The position numbers were made by a program, and so were the translations under genes. A model generated the notes under the pieces. The model was given only the letters and a program-made list of their open reading frames with translations. It made no database searches and had not been told where the DNA came from. A DNA stretch of 35,476 bases from an uncultured Verrucomicrobia subdivision 3 bacterium. GTDB taxonomy: Bacteria; Verrucomicrobiota; Verrucomicrobiia; Limisphaerales; UBA11358. Below are positions 1-7,742 of this stretch, one piece after another (position 1 is the first letter of the stretch; each line of letters starts with the position of its first letter). The DNA is taken from assembly GCA_903820285.1 (NCBI GenBank), contig CAIJGS010000199.1, forward strand, positions 1-35,476, written 5' to 3'.

Positions 1-2
1 AA

Positions 3-338
3 TTAGACCTCAACTTGGAAAACCTGTTCCAGCCCGCTTGGGCGCAGGGGAAGACCGAGGCCAACCGTTATGAAAAATTCACCGGCCAGGAAGGTGTGCG
101 GCCGGAACGCCGTGGCGGTGACCGGCCCTGAGGCCCGCGCGGCCCCGGTGGCCGTGGCCCGCGCCGGGATGGTCCCGGCGGGGGCGGTCGCGGTGGCAGA
201 GGCGGCGGCGACCGTGGTCCGCGTCCCGGTGGTCCCGGTGGCGGCGCTGGTCGTGGTGGTCCGCGTCCTGGTGGCGGCGGCCGGCGTGATGATCGCCGTG
301 GCGGTGACCGTCAGGAATCCGAACGCCGTGAGGCGCCG
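3..338 (+). pseudogene. 5' RG/G-rich segment of the following gene, cut by an in-frame TGA
   Basis: The frame of the gene at 339-1793 stays open upstream to the window edge except for one TGA at 129-131. Before the stop it encodes LDLNLENLFQPAWAQGKTEA and then an Arg/Gly-rich run (RPERRGGDRP). After the stop the same frame continues as roughly 60 residues of Gly, Arg, Pro and Asp (GPRGPGGRGPRRDGPGGGG and so on). Low-complexity RGG sequence on both sides of the stop in one frame shows it is one ancestral coding region. There is no ATG between the TGA and position 339. A single C-to-T change (CGA to TGA) or G-to-T change (GGA to TGA) would explain it, or a base-call error. RGG tracts often bind RNA, which is family-level knowledge only. 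The real start lies outside the window. Confidence 0.6.
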
Positions 339-1793
339 GTGCTGGCTCCGTTGCCGGTGCTGAATGTCACGTTCATTCCCGAGGAAAAGGGTGTGGAAAT
401 GCTCGCGCGTCAGATCAAAGTGACCGGCCGCGCGTATCCGCTGTTCCAGATCGCCCTGCTGATCCTGGAAAAGGCGGAACGTTACACCGTCCAGCTCGGC
501 ACCAAGAAGAAGGCCGATGGCACCGTGGAAAAGATTTTTGTCTGCGCCCTCGATGACTCTCCGTGGACGAACGAAGAGGAAGCCGTGGCGCACGCGTTGA
601 AGACTCATTTTGGCACCTTCTATCAGGCCGAGCGCATCGCCACCGAGCCGCCGAAGGGCACCTACACGTTCGTGGCCCAGTGCGGCATGAGCGGTGTGAT
701 CCTCGGGCCGCCGAACTATCACGATTACCAGAACCAGCTGCACAAGCTCCATGCGGACAAGTTTTCGCGCATGCCGTTTGACATGTTCAAGGCCCGCGTC
801 AAGATCGTCAAAGACGAGGCGGTCGTGAAGCAGTGGGTGGAAGAACAGAGTTTCAAGACGGAATACCAGTGCCTCAACGTGCCCGAGCCCCTGAAGCTCG
901 CCACGATGGAGGATGTGGAGCAGCATTTCCGCGCCACGCACAAGGATGCGATCATCAAGCCGGTGGAAACGCTCATCATTGCCGGACCTGCCAGCCGCAC
1001 CCTGCGCAGCAGCGGTCTCCAGCGCCTGATCCGTCAGGAATGGGAAAGCCAGCGGCATTTCCCGCTGCCCATCGCCACCAAGCTGAGCCAGCAGTTCGCC
1101 CATTACGGCCTGCAGTTCTTCAAGGTGAACAAGACCGTCACGCACGTGAGCGTCGCCCGTCCTTCTTTCCTGGACGTGGAGAATTCGCCCGTGTCCGAAA
1201 ATATCCGCCGCATCGTGGAGTTCATCAACCTGAACACCAAGTGCACGCGCAAAAAATTGGTGGAAGCGCTGGCGCCCACGCCCAAGGCTGCTCCGCTGAT
1301 CATTACGCCTGTTGCCCCGGCGCCTGTGGCGGACGCATCGGCCCCCGTGGCGCAAGTCGATACCGCTGCGGCCCCGGCGGTGGAACCGGCCAAGCCCGCG
1401 CAGCCGGAAGTCACGCCCGAGCAGACGGCGATCATCAGTGATTTGCACTGGCTTATCCATCAGGGTCACGTGTTGGAATTTGCCAACGGCCACATGGAAA
1501 CGGCCAAGAAGCCCGCGCCCCGGCCGGTGAAAGAGCCCAAGGCTCCCGCCGCCAAGCCGGCGAATGCCGGTGCCGCCAAGGTGGAAGCGGTCGCTGAAAC
1601 GGTAGTGGAAACGGAAGTCGAAGTGACCATCCCGGCGGAAGCCGTGGCGGCCACGCCGACGGAAGCTGCCGCGCCGGTGGCGGCGGAAGTTCCGGCTCCG
1701 GTGGTGGCACCCGCGCCAGTTGCTGAAGTCACCCCGGTGGCGGTAACAGCTCCGGCAGTGGAATCTGTTCCGCCGGCAACTCCCCAGGCTTAA
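339..1793 (+). CDS. Unrecognised RG-rich/winged-helix-like protein, possibly nucleic-acid binding (3' part intact)
   Basis: This 484-residue open frame is the intact downstream part of a larger protein. I do not recognise a named family. Residues 1-290 form a globular region (LNVTFIPEEKGVEMLARQIK, then TGRAYPLFQIALLILEKAER). A proline/alanine-rich linker follows at about 315-360, then a short conserved-looking block (HWLIHQGHVLEFANGHME, about 370-388) that resembles a winged-helix tail. The last 90 residues are a low-complexity Ala/Pro/Val/Glu tail. The GTG at 339 is only the first usable start after the upstream stop and lies inside the ancestral protein, so it may not be used. With the RG-rich N-terminus the family looks like an RNA- or DNA-associated protein, but that is inference. 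A strong terminator follows at 1817-1848. The long minus-strand frame over this gene is a compositional shadow. Confidence 0.75.
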   Translation: MLAPLPVLNVTFIPEEKGVEMLARQIKVTGRAYPLFQIALLILEKAERYTVQLGTKKKADGTVEKIFVCALDDSPWTNEEEAVAHALKTHFGTFYQAERIATEPPKGTYTFVAQCGMSGVILGPPNYHDYQNQLHKLHADKFSRMPFDMFKARVKIVKDEAVVKQWVEEQSFKTEYQCLNVPEPLKLATMEDVEQHFRATHKDAIIKPVETLIIAGPASRTLRSSGLQRLIRQEWESQRHFPLPIATKLSQQFAHYGLQFFKVNKTVTHVSVARPSFLDVENSPVSENIRRIVEFINLNTKCTRKKLVEALAPTPKAAPLIITPVAPAPVADASAPVAQVDTAAAPAVEPAKPAQPEVTPEQTAIISDLHWLIHQGHVLEFANGHMETAKKPAPRPVKEPKAPAAKPANAGAAKVEAVAETVVETEVEVTIPAEAVAATPTEAAAPVAAEVPAPVVAPAPVAEVTPVAVTAPAVESVPPATPQA

Positions 1794-1816
1794 TCGCCCA
1801 AGAAATAATTCTCACG

Positions 1817-1848
1817 AGCGTGCGCCCCTTGGGGCGCACGCTTTTTTT
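1817..1848 (+). terminator. Rho-independent terminator
   Basis: A perfect 12-base inverted repeat (AGCGTGCGCCCC at 1817-1828, complement at 1831-1842) is followed by seven T residues at 1842-1848. It begins 23 bases after the stop codon of the RG-rich gene. Confidence 0.9.
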
Positions 1849-1908
1849 ATGCCGGGAAATGGAATTTTTCGGGCGACCCGGAAAGAAAAAACCGTCCGGG
1901 ATTCGGGT

Positions 1909-2493
1909 TTAACGGGAATGGAGACCCGCACCAATCTGCCGCCGATATCTGCCGCCGGCTGCCACTAGCAAGCCAATCCCGCCCAACGCGAGTGCGGAGG
2001 GTTCCGGCACCGGGGCCGTGGTGGTTACCGCCCAGGCTGAGTAAAGGTCGGTGTCATCGGGATCATAGCCCGGGTAACCATAGTAAAAATTAAAATCCGT
2101 CGTTGTGGTATCCGTCCAGTATACCGTCTCGACGTTGCTGGCGTAATCATAAGGACCGGGTCCAAAATTCACCTGGGAACCATATTTATGATCCGTGCCG
2201 TACAGCTGACTGTAGAGGGAAGTGAGTTGGTCCGCATCCGGGATGACCCAATTCCCGGCGGAAATGCCGGCGTAATCCAGTTGCGCGGCCCAAGTCTGGG
2301 CGTCCGACCAGGAGAATGTCTCACTGGACAAATCCCCGTCCTGGGTCCAATAGAGTCCTGTCGACGAATCATAAATCAACCCGTCGCTGCCAACATTTAC
2401 GTAAGCCAGTCCGGCTTGGGCGTGAAACGGCAAAACGGCCAGCAGTAGTAATCCGGCAAAACCGGCACGAGTGGGTAAAATTTTCATTTTCAT
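1909..2493 (-). CDS. PEP-CTERM protein with DUF1566/Lcl-like domain
   Basis: A 194-residue secreted surface protein. Residues 1-27 are a signal peptide (basic start, hydrophobic LLLLAVLPF core, AQA cleavage site). Residues about 35-115 match the DUF1566/Lcl pattern: a conserved D/W start (IYDSSTGLYWTQDG), an alternating W/A stretch (FSWSDAQTWAAQLDYAGISA), and NWVIPDADQL, where the family usually has DWRLPT. The C-terminus has the PEP-CTERM sorting signal: PVPEPS, a hydrophobic helix (ALALGGIGLLVAAGG) and a basic tail (RYRRQ). Such tails are processed by exosortase/archaeosortase-type enzymes; none is encoded in this window. An AGGAGA ribosome-binding site lies about 8 bases before the ATG, which supports this start. 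The function of the exported domain is unknown. Confidence 0.85.
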   Translation of the reverse strand: MKMKILPTRAGFAGLLLLAVLPFHAQAGLAYVNVGSDGLIYDSSTGLYWTQDGDLSSETFSWSDAQTWAAQLDYAGISAGNWVIPDADQLTSLYSQLYGTDHKYGSQVNFGPGPYDYASNVETVYWTDTTTTDFNFYYGYPGYDPDDTDLYSAWAVTTTAPVPEPSALALGGIGLLVAAGGRYRRQIGAGLHSR

Positions 2494-2655
2494 AAGCTTC
2501 TCCTTATCAGCGATGTATCCTCCATTCGCTCGAACTGAAGCTTAACCCGTCTTGCCAGTTTTGGAAGCAATAAATGTGAAAATAGACGATCAGGCGCTTC
2601 CGGGTGCGAACGGAGGCAATTGATGCGCCTGGCCCGTGGGTATTGCCAAGCTGAA

Positions 2656-2671
2656 GCGGCGTGAACGCCGC
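2656..2671. repeat. Small GC palindrome (GCGGCG TGAA CGCCGC)
   Basis: A six-base-pair perfect hairpin with a TGAA loop lies in the 249-bp space between the PEP-CTERM gene and the lipoprotein gene. No T-tract follows on either strand, so it is not an obvious terminator. The rest of this space shows no gene or strong signal. Confidence 0.5.
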
Positions 2672-2742
2672 GCCCCGGCCGGGAGGCTATGCCTGTTATA
2701 GCGGTCCACCTCCATCAGCCACGGTCGTTAATCAGCCCGAAA

Positions 2743-3111
2743 CTATTTCCGTGCCTGCTCCAGCAAGGCGGCGACACTTACCTTGCCGCCTTCGCCGGCG
2801 GTGAAGATATGCCGGTGCCCCTTGACCTCATAAACGATCACGAGGCTTTTGTTCCACCACGGTTTCGGATCGGTCGCGAGCCACTCCGGTCGCGCGAAAA
2901 ATTCAACATCGGGCTGATGCAGCAAATCATTCACCCGGTAGGTGACATCGGCATAATTCGTGCCGGTACCATAGGTTGCGGAAATCACGAGCCAGTCGGC
3001 GGGTGTCCCGGTCGTCGAGGGCGGGTGATGGCCGGCGGTTGACGGGGAATCGGAGGCGCAACCGGCGACAAGCAGGCTGGCGGCAATGGTCATCATCTGC
3101 GGTATCTTCAT
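2743..3111 (-). CDS. Small lipoprotein of unknown function
   Basis: From the ATG at 3109-3111 the product is 122 residues and starts with a lipoprotein signal peptide: MKIPQMMTIAASLLVAGC, with the lipobox LVAGC and the lipid-modified Cys at position 18. An in-frame ATG 12 codons upstream (3147) would add a non-hydrophobic extension (MDVLHDSCYTVT), so the internal start is preferred. The mature part has a Pro/Ser/Thr-rich linker (to about residue 35), then a compact alpha/beta-looking domain containing YGTGTNYADVTYRVNDLL and PWWNKSLVIVYEVKG. I do not recognise the family. It probably sits on the inner leaflet of the outer membrane or in the inner membrane. No clear ribosome-binding site is visible. 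Confidence 0.7.
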   Translation of the reverse strand: MKIPQMMTIAASLLVAGCASDSPSTAGHHPPSTTGTPADWLVISATYGTGTNYADVTYRVNDLLHQPDVEFFARPEWLATDPKPWWNKSLVIVYEVKGHRHIFTAGEGGKVSVAALLEQARK

Positions 3112-3176
3112 AGTGACGGTATAACAGCTATCATGAAGCACGTCCATTGCCTACTTCCGGGATGGCCAAGAAACGC

Positions 3177-3365
3177 TTAGGCGTCTTTTTTGCCGGCCGC
3201 CAACCGTTTTTGCATCCAATAAACGACAAGAACCGCCAGTATGGCGGTCAATACGGCCAACCCTGCCGACACAAAAATATCCCAATTCATTACCCGCATA
3301 AAAAAGATCATCGCCAGTGGCTGAACGATTAGTTGGGCAACCGTGCGGAGGTTGAAAAGTTTCAT
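3177..3365 (-). CDS. Small two-segment membrane protein
   Basis: A 62-residue hydrophobic protein. Two likely membrane segments are visible, at about residues 8-25 (AQLIVQPLAMIFFMRVM) and 31-52 (FVSAGLAVLTAILAVLVVYWM), followed by a basic tail (QKRLAAGKKDA) that suggests a cytoplasmic C-terminus. It lies in the same minus-strand run as the lipoprotein, 65 bases upstream of it. No family is recognised and no good ribosome-binding site is seen, so it is supported mainly by its membrane-protein composition. Confidence 0.5.
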   Translation of the reverse strand: MKLFNLRTVAQLIVQPLAMIFFMRVMNWDIFVSAGLAVLTAILAVLVVYWMQKRLAAGKKDA

Positions 3366-3432
3366 AAGTGGGACATGAACTTTAAAATATCACAAGACCG
3401 CCACCGATTTGCGAAAATATGAGCCACGGCAA

Positions 3433-3969
3433 TCAGACCACCTCGGTCAGATCAGAATTATCTGAAGTGGAATCGTGGAAAGCATTGGCCATGCCCTCAT
3501 AAGCAAGCCAGTCGTAATGCTCCAAACCGATAGCCTGAGCGAAAAACTTGGCCGGTTCAGCCTCAAACAGTTCATCAAAATCTTGCGGATGCAGCCGGCT
3601 CTCGAAGTCGTCAAATAGAGCAATTTGCGCTTCCGGAACGAACGGCAGGAGGATATCCCGATCATATTTGGAATCGTCAATGGTGATTTCGTTGTCCCAA
3701 TCGCAGCGATAGCCGCAGACAACTTTGGCCTGATCAAATAGCGTGAAGCTCCAGCCATGGTCTTCAGCGCAGACATAATGCAAGAGCGGTTGATGCGCCG
3801 CGGTAACGATCCGCTCGTCTGGCTCAAATTGTCCTTCTTCTGCCGTAAATGTGATCCAGCCATTGACCGGCTGAAAAACGTAACCTTTGCGTTTGGCCCG
3901 TCGCAACAACTCGATGGCATCTTCAAGCCGTTCGGATCGGAGATGATAGCTCTCGCTGAATTCGCTCAT
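3433..3969 (-). CDS. Conserved-looking hypothetical cytoplasmic protein
   Basis: A 178-residue acidic soluble protein with no signal peptide or membrane segment. It opens with a charged helix (SERLEDAIELLRRAKRKGY), followed by a beta-rich centre (PVNGWITFTAE, LLHYVCAEDHGWSFTLFDQAK) and an acidic helical C-terminal half (FDDFESRLHPQDFDELFEAEP). Balanced amino-acid use and a stable single frame support it as a real gene. I cannot assign a family. Its small, acidic, single-domain character is like many immunity or accessory proteins, but nothing specific supports that. A minus-strand alternative frame over the same DNA is Ser/Arg-rich and is a shadow. Confidence 0.65.
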   Translation of the reverse strand: MSEFSESYHLRSERLEDAIELLRRAKRKGYVFQPVNGWITFTAEEGQFEPDERIVTAAHQPLLHYVCAEDHGWSFTLFDQAKVVCGYRCDWDNEITIDDSKYDRDILLPFVPEAQIALFDDFESRLHPQDFDELFEAEPAKFFAQAIGLEHYDWLAYEGMANAFHDSTSDNSDLTEVV

Positions 3970-4157
3970 ATGATGGGTGGTTAAATAACGCCTAAACTTT
4001 TCGGAATGCTGGTTAAATGTTCGTGTAACAAACTGAAATGCAACACAATGCTATTGGCGTTCCTGATAATGTCAACTTTCCGCCGATAAAATTTACGTTT
4101 GTCATTCCCGCTGTCCTTCCCTGCCTGAATTCGACGCTTTCTAATCCCGGGTGAAAC

Positions 4158-5906
4158 ATGCTTTCATTAGGCATGGCACCGTGCGTGATCTTTGAAGACG
4201 AGCACCTGCTGGCGGTTCACAAACCGGCCGGCTGGAACACGCATGCCCCGAGCCCGTACGCGGGGGAAGGCATTTATGACTGGCTCCGGCAGCGCGAGCC
4301 GCGCTGGGCGTCGCTAGCCATTCTGCACCGGCTGGACAAGGAGACGAGCGGGGTGCTGGTCTTTGGCAAAACGCCGCTGGCCAACCGGTCGCTCACGGAA
4401 CAGTTCACCCGGCGCGAGGTGCATAAGAAATATCTTCTGCTCACGGCGGGCACGGCGCCGGCCAAGGAACTGACCGTAAAATCCACGCTGTTGCGGCTGG
4501 GCGAAAAATACGGCAGCCGGCCCGGGGGCGAACCGGCGGAGACGCGTTTTACGCCGGCGTCGGACGGGGTACATCTTGATGCTGCCCCCGAGATTGCAAA
4601 GCTGAGCGCCACCTCACCACGACCCTCTCCCCCATTTACCAATGGCGGAGAGGGAGAGAAAGCCGTCGTGCGAACGGTTTGCGGGAAGACGACGGCTCCG
4701 GACGGGGCGGGTGAATTGAAGGACCGGTCACTGAAAGCGGTTTTTGCGGAGCCGTTCACCGGGCGGACGCATCAGATTCGAGTGCATGCGGCGGAGAATG
4801 GTTTTCCGATTTTGGGAGATACACTGTATGGCGGGGAGCCGGCGGCGCGGGTTTTTTTGCACGCGGCGGAGATTGCCTTTGCGCATCCGGCCACGGGGGA
4901 AAAGGTGACCTTGGCCGCGCCGGCGAATTTTGCGACGGATGCCCGGATGGCCTTGCGCACGGCGGTGATTGAACCGGCGGCCACGGATGCGTTCCGGCTG
5001 ATTCACGGGGCGAGCGATGGCTGGCCGGGCTGGTACGTGGAACGGTTGGGCGATTTTTTGCTGTCGCAGGCGGAGCAACCGCTGAGTGGGGCGCAAACGG
5101 AGGAATTGGCGCGGCTGGTGAAACATTTCGGCGCGCGCGGGGCGTATCATAAGGTGCTGTCGCGCCAGGTGCGGCGCACGACCACGGCGCAGGCGTGCCC
5201 ACAGCCGGTGCTGGGCGAGGCCGCGCCGGAACGGTTCGAGATGCGCGAGAATGGCGTACGCTTTGAGCTGAGTGTTTCGGAGGGCTATTCCGTGGGGCTG
5301 TTTTTGGATCAGCGTGACAACCGGCGGCGGTTTCTGGCCAGTCAGGTGGCGGCTGATTTTCCCCTGACGGTGGGGCCGGGCCAGACAGAGGTGCTCAATG
5401 TGTTTGCGTACACGTGCGGTTTCTCCGTGTGCGCGGCCAAGGCCGGCGCACGGACGACGAGTCTGGATCTGTCCAAAAAATATCTCGAATGGGGCCGGCG
5501 CAACTTTGCGCTGAACGGGCTGGACCCGGCGGCGCATGATTTCATTTACGGCGATGCGTTTGACTGGCTGCGGCGGCTGGCGAAGAAGGGGCGCGCGTTC
5601 GACACCGTGGTGCTGGATCCGCCGACGTTTTCGCAGTCCAAGGAAAACGGCGTGTTCCGCGCGGACAAGGATTATGGGCGGCTGGTAACGGCCGCGCTGC
5701 CGCTGGTGAAACCGGGTGGCGTGCTATTGGCTTCCACGAATGCGGCGGACTGGCCGCCGGAGGATTTCATGGTCGCGGTGCAGACGGCCATTCGCGCAGC
5801 GGGCCGGAAAATCGTGAAGCAGCATTACGTGCCGCAGCCGCCGGATTTTCCGGTGAGCCGGGGCGAGCCGGCGTATCTTAAGACGGTTTGGGTGAGGGTG
5901 GGGTGA
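4158..5906 (+). CDS. Fusion: RluA-family pseudouridine synthase + RlmI-like SAM-dependent rRNA methyltransferase
   Basis: This 582-residue protein joins two RNA-modifying enzymes. The N-terminal half (about 8-262) is an RluA-type pseudouridine synthase. It has the catalytic signature HRLDKETSG at 57-65 (Asp60 is the expected nucleophile) and the later family motifs GRTHQIRVHA and GDTLYGG; no S4 RNA-binding domain is present. The C-terminal half (about 270-582) resembles RlmI/RlmK-type 23S rRNA cytosine methyltransferases. It has an RlmI-like central domain (WPGWYVERLGDFLL), a SAM-binding motif I (FAYTCGFSVCAAKAGA), and the DPPTFSQSK active-site loop near Asp487. Between about residues 149 and 188 the synthase domain holds a foreign-looking insertion that encodes a palindromic repeat (see 4623-4654). 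The product probably modifies rRNA; the exact sites cannot be read from sequence. The ATG at 4173 is an alternative start. Confidence 0.85.
   Translation: MLSLGMAPCVIFEDEHLLAVHKPAGWNTHAPSPYAGEGIYDWLRQREPRWASLAILHRLDKETSGVLVFGKTPLANRSLTEQFTRREVHKKYLLLTAGTAPAKELTVKSTLLRLGEKYGSRPGGEPAETRFTPASDGVHLDAAPEIAKLSATSPRPSPPFTNGGEGEKAVVRTVCGKTTAPDGAGELKDRSLKAVFAEPFTGRTHQIRVHAAENGFPILGDTLYGGEPAARVFLHAAEIAFAHPATGEKVTLAAPANFATDARMALRTAVIEPAATDAFRLIHGASDGWPGWYVERLGDFLLSQAEQPLSGAQTEELARLVKHFGARGAYHKVLSRQVRRTTTAQACPQPVLGEAAPERFEMRENGVRFELSVSEGYSVGLFLDQRDNRRRFLASQVAADFPLTVGPGQTEVLNVFAYTCGFSVCAAKAGARTTSLDLSKKYLEWGRRNFALNGLDPAAHDFIYGDAFDWLRRLAKKGRAFDTVVLDPPTFSQSKENGVFRADKDYGRLVTAALPLVKPGGVLLASTNAADWPPEDFMVAVQTAIRAAGRKIVKQHYVPQPPDFPVSRGEPAYLKTVWVRVG
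4623..4654. repeat. REP-like palindrome inside a coding sequence
   Basis: A 14-base arm (4623-4636, starting CCCTCTCC) pairs with 4641-4654 (ending GGAGAGGG) with one mismatch, around the loop TACC. It lies in frame inside the pseudouridine synthase domain and is translated as part of SATSPRPSPPFTNGGEGEKA. Such an arm and loop look like an extragenic palindrome, not a coding constraint. Confidence 0.75.
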
Positions 5907-6224
5907 GGCGGCTCATGCCGGCCACCAACCCTCCGAAAATCCCAACGGGATTTCGGCCCAAAGCCCAGGTTGCTCGGTCACGAACTACCCTGGTTAATCA
6001 CCCCAAAATCGATTTTAACCGCAACGCGGTTACGGCCACATTCACAATCGCTGGATTGCAGTATCCTGGCGCAACCCCGATGGGGTTCCAGGGGATTTTG
6101 CGAATACCGGTTCCTCTCGTCCTTGCAGGACGGATCATTCTTGCTGCGTTTCCAGCCACTTCGTGGCTGGCTAATTTCCGGTGGTCGCTTCGCGACGAGG
6201 CGACCGTGGGGTGAGAAGGCTCAT
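5898..6224. repeat. Array of six triloop hairpins flanked by 19-bp direct repeats
   Basis: This fills most of the 375-bp space between the fusion gene and miaB. Six short hairpins, all with 3-base loops, follow each other: 5933-5957 (loop AAC, one bulge), 6016-6032 (AAC), 6073-6087 (GAT, with an outer CCTGG/CCAGG pair), 6118-6132 (TGC), 6152-6170 (TTC, 8 bp) and 6184-6196 (TTC). The array is bounded by a 19-base direct repeat with two mismatches, 5898-5916 and 6206-6224 (both begin GTGGGGTGAG and end GGCTCAT). The left copy overlaps the stop codon of the fusion gene. Short open frames here lack coding character. Confidence 0.7.
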
Positions 6225-6248
6225 CAATAAAAGAGCGGTACAATAATA

Positions 6249-6274
6249 TTTGAGCCTCCTTACGTCGGCTCCTA
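6249..6274. repeat. 26-bp dispersed repeat, copy 1
   Basis: It matches 22265-22290 at 23 of 26 positions, both starting TTTGAGCC and ending ACGTCGGCTCCTA, with internal dyad symmetry (GAGCC/GGCTC). It begins 8 bases beyond the stop codon of miaB. The T-run is on the wrong side of the hairpin for an ordinary terminator of the minus-strand gene. Confidence 0.7.
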
Positions 6275-6281
6275 AAATACT

Positions 6282-7634
6282 CTATAAATTCACGATGGCC
6301 GGGTTGCCGTAGAGGGTGAAGGAACCGGTGCGTTCGATCAGGACATCCATGAGCTGGCCGCGATGGCGTTCGGAGCCGTCGAAGAGGACGATGCGGTTGC
6401 AGCGGGTGCGGCCGGTGAACCGGGCCGGGTTTTTCTTGCTGGGGCCTTCCACGAGAATCTGCACGGTTTGACCGATGAAGGTGTCGTATTTGCGTGCGGC
6501 GATTTCGTTCACCAGTTCGAGCAGGCGATGGTTGCGTTCCTCGCGGATTTCCTGCGGCACCTGGTCGGGCATGTCGGCGGCGGGGGTGTCGCGGCGCTCG
6601 GAATATTTGAAAATATAGGCGTTGTCGAAGGCGATTTCGCGGCACAGCGAGAGGGTTTGCGCGAAATCTTCCTCGGTCTCGCCGGGGAAGCCGACGATGA
6701 TATCGGTGGTAATGCCGATGCCGGGCTTGGCCTGGCGGAGTTTCTGGATGATGCCCAGGAAACGTTCGCGCGTGTAGCCGCGATGCATCAGTTTCAGGAT
6801 GCGGTCGCTGCCGCTCTGAAGCGGAATGTGTGCGCTCTCGCACAGTTTGGGCAGGCGGGCGTAGGCTTCCGCGAGGTCATCGCCGTAACCTTTGGGATGC
6901 GGCGAGGTGAAGCGGATGCGTTCGAGACCGTCGATCTCGTGCACGGCGTCGAGCAACTGAACGAAGGGGGACTTGCCTTCGAGAACGGGCAGGTCGCGCT
7001 TGGCAAAACTTGTGACGATCTGGCCGAGCAGGGTGATTTCCTTCACGCCGCGGCCGACGAGTTCGCGGCATTCGGCGACGATGTCGGGAATGGTGCGGCT
7101 GCGTTCCTCGCCGCGCGTGGCGGGCACGATGCAGAAGGTGCAATGCTGGTTGCAGCCCTGCATGATGCTGACGAAGGCGGAGGTGGCGGCTTTGGAACTG
7201 CCGTTCACGAGATGCTCGCGGATGGCGGCCTCGCTCTTGGCTTCGGCCTCGACGTCCACAATCTTGTCGCGCTTGCCGGCGAGCAGTTCATCGAGGTATT
7301 CGGCGGCGCGATGAAATTTCTGGGTGCCGAGCACGAGGTCCACGTCGGGCAGGCGGTCGATGAGTTCCCGGCCGCGGCTCTGGGCCATGCAGCCCATGAA
7401 GCCCAAAATCTGCGTGCGTTTCTCACTGCGGGCGGTGCCGGCGACGTTGCGCATCTTGTTGATGGCCTTTTGCTCGGCGAAATCGCGCACGCTGCACGTG
7501 TTGAGCAGCACCACATCGGCGGCGCCCTCGGAGCGGGCCAGGGTATAGCCTTTGGCGACGAGCTGGGCGGCGACGGCTTCGCTGTCGCGCTCGTTCATCT
7601 GGCAACCGTAAGTCTTGATATAAACGCTCGGCAT
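6282..7634 (-). CDS. miaB: tRNA-2-methylthio-N6-dimethylallyladenosine synthase MiaB
   Basis: A 450-residue radical-SAM methylthiotransferase that adds a methylthio group to i6A37 of tRNAs reading UNN codons. The N-terminal UPF0004 domain carries the three cysteines for the auxiliary 4Fe-4S cluster: Cys11 (YGCQMNERDSE), Cys47 (NTCSVR) and Cys82 (GCMAQ). The radical-SAM cluster motif CNQHCTFC is at 161-168, followed by IVPATRGEERSR, which is typical of MiaB and distinguishes it from MtaB and RimO. A TRAM RNA-binding domain occupies about 380-446. Length and domain order are normal for the family. It is transcribed alone on the minus strand. A nearly full-length plus-strand frame over this gene is an artefact of GC-rich codon use. 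Confidence 0.96.
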   Translation of the reverse strand: MPSVYIKTYGCQMNERDSEAVAAQLVAKGYTLARSEGAADVVLLNTCSVRDFAEQKAINKMRNVAGTARSEKRTQILGFMGCMAQSRGRELIDRLPDVDLVLGTQKFHRAAEYLDELLAGKRDKIVDVEAEAKSEAAIREHLVNGSSKAATSAFVSIMQGCNQHCTFCIVPATRGEERSRTIPDIVAECRELVGRGVKEITLLGQIVTSFAKRDLPVLEGKSPFVQLLDAVHEIDGLERIRFTSPHPKGYGDDLAEAYARLPKLCESAHIPLQSGSDRILKLMHRGYTRERFLGIIQKLRQAKPGIGITTDIIVGFPGETEEDFAQTLSLCREIAFDNAYIFKYSERRDTPAADMPDQVPQEIREERNHRLLELVNEIAARKYDTFIGQTVQILVEGPSKKNPARFTGRTRCNRIVLFDGSERHRGQLMDVLIERTGSFTLYGNPAIVNL

Positions 7635-7706
7635 GATTCGAGAATGGGCCCTAATCTAACGCATTGGCATGGGTTTGGAAAGAGAGGGATTTGCCAAGGG
7701 CAAAAA

Positions 7707-7742
7707 AGCTCCAAGCACCAAGCACCAAGCGTCCAAGCTCCA
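7707..7742. repeat. Heptamer tandem array (AGCWCCA)
   Basis: Five near-identical units run head to tail (AGCTCCA, AGCACCA, AGCACCA, AGCGTCCA, AGCTCCA), followed by a decayed continuation to about 7755. It lies in the 221-bp space between miaB and the giant secreted-protein gene. The unit length and the CCA core resemble the ACATCCA array at the ends of the four-helix-bundle cassette at 19400-19918. Confidence 0.7.

Noticed and set aside
3-1493. 496-codon minus-strand open frame over the RG-rich gene
   Set aside because: It is Arg/His/Gly-rich and low in complexity, and the plus strand has the conserved-looking globular protein and terminator.
5888-6230. Short open frames in the space between the fusion gene and miaB
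   Set aside because: They run through the hairpin array and the direct repeats and have no coding character.
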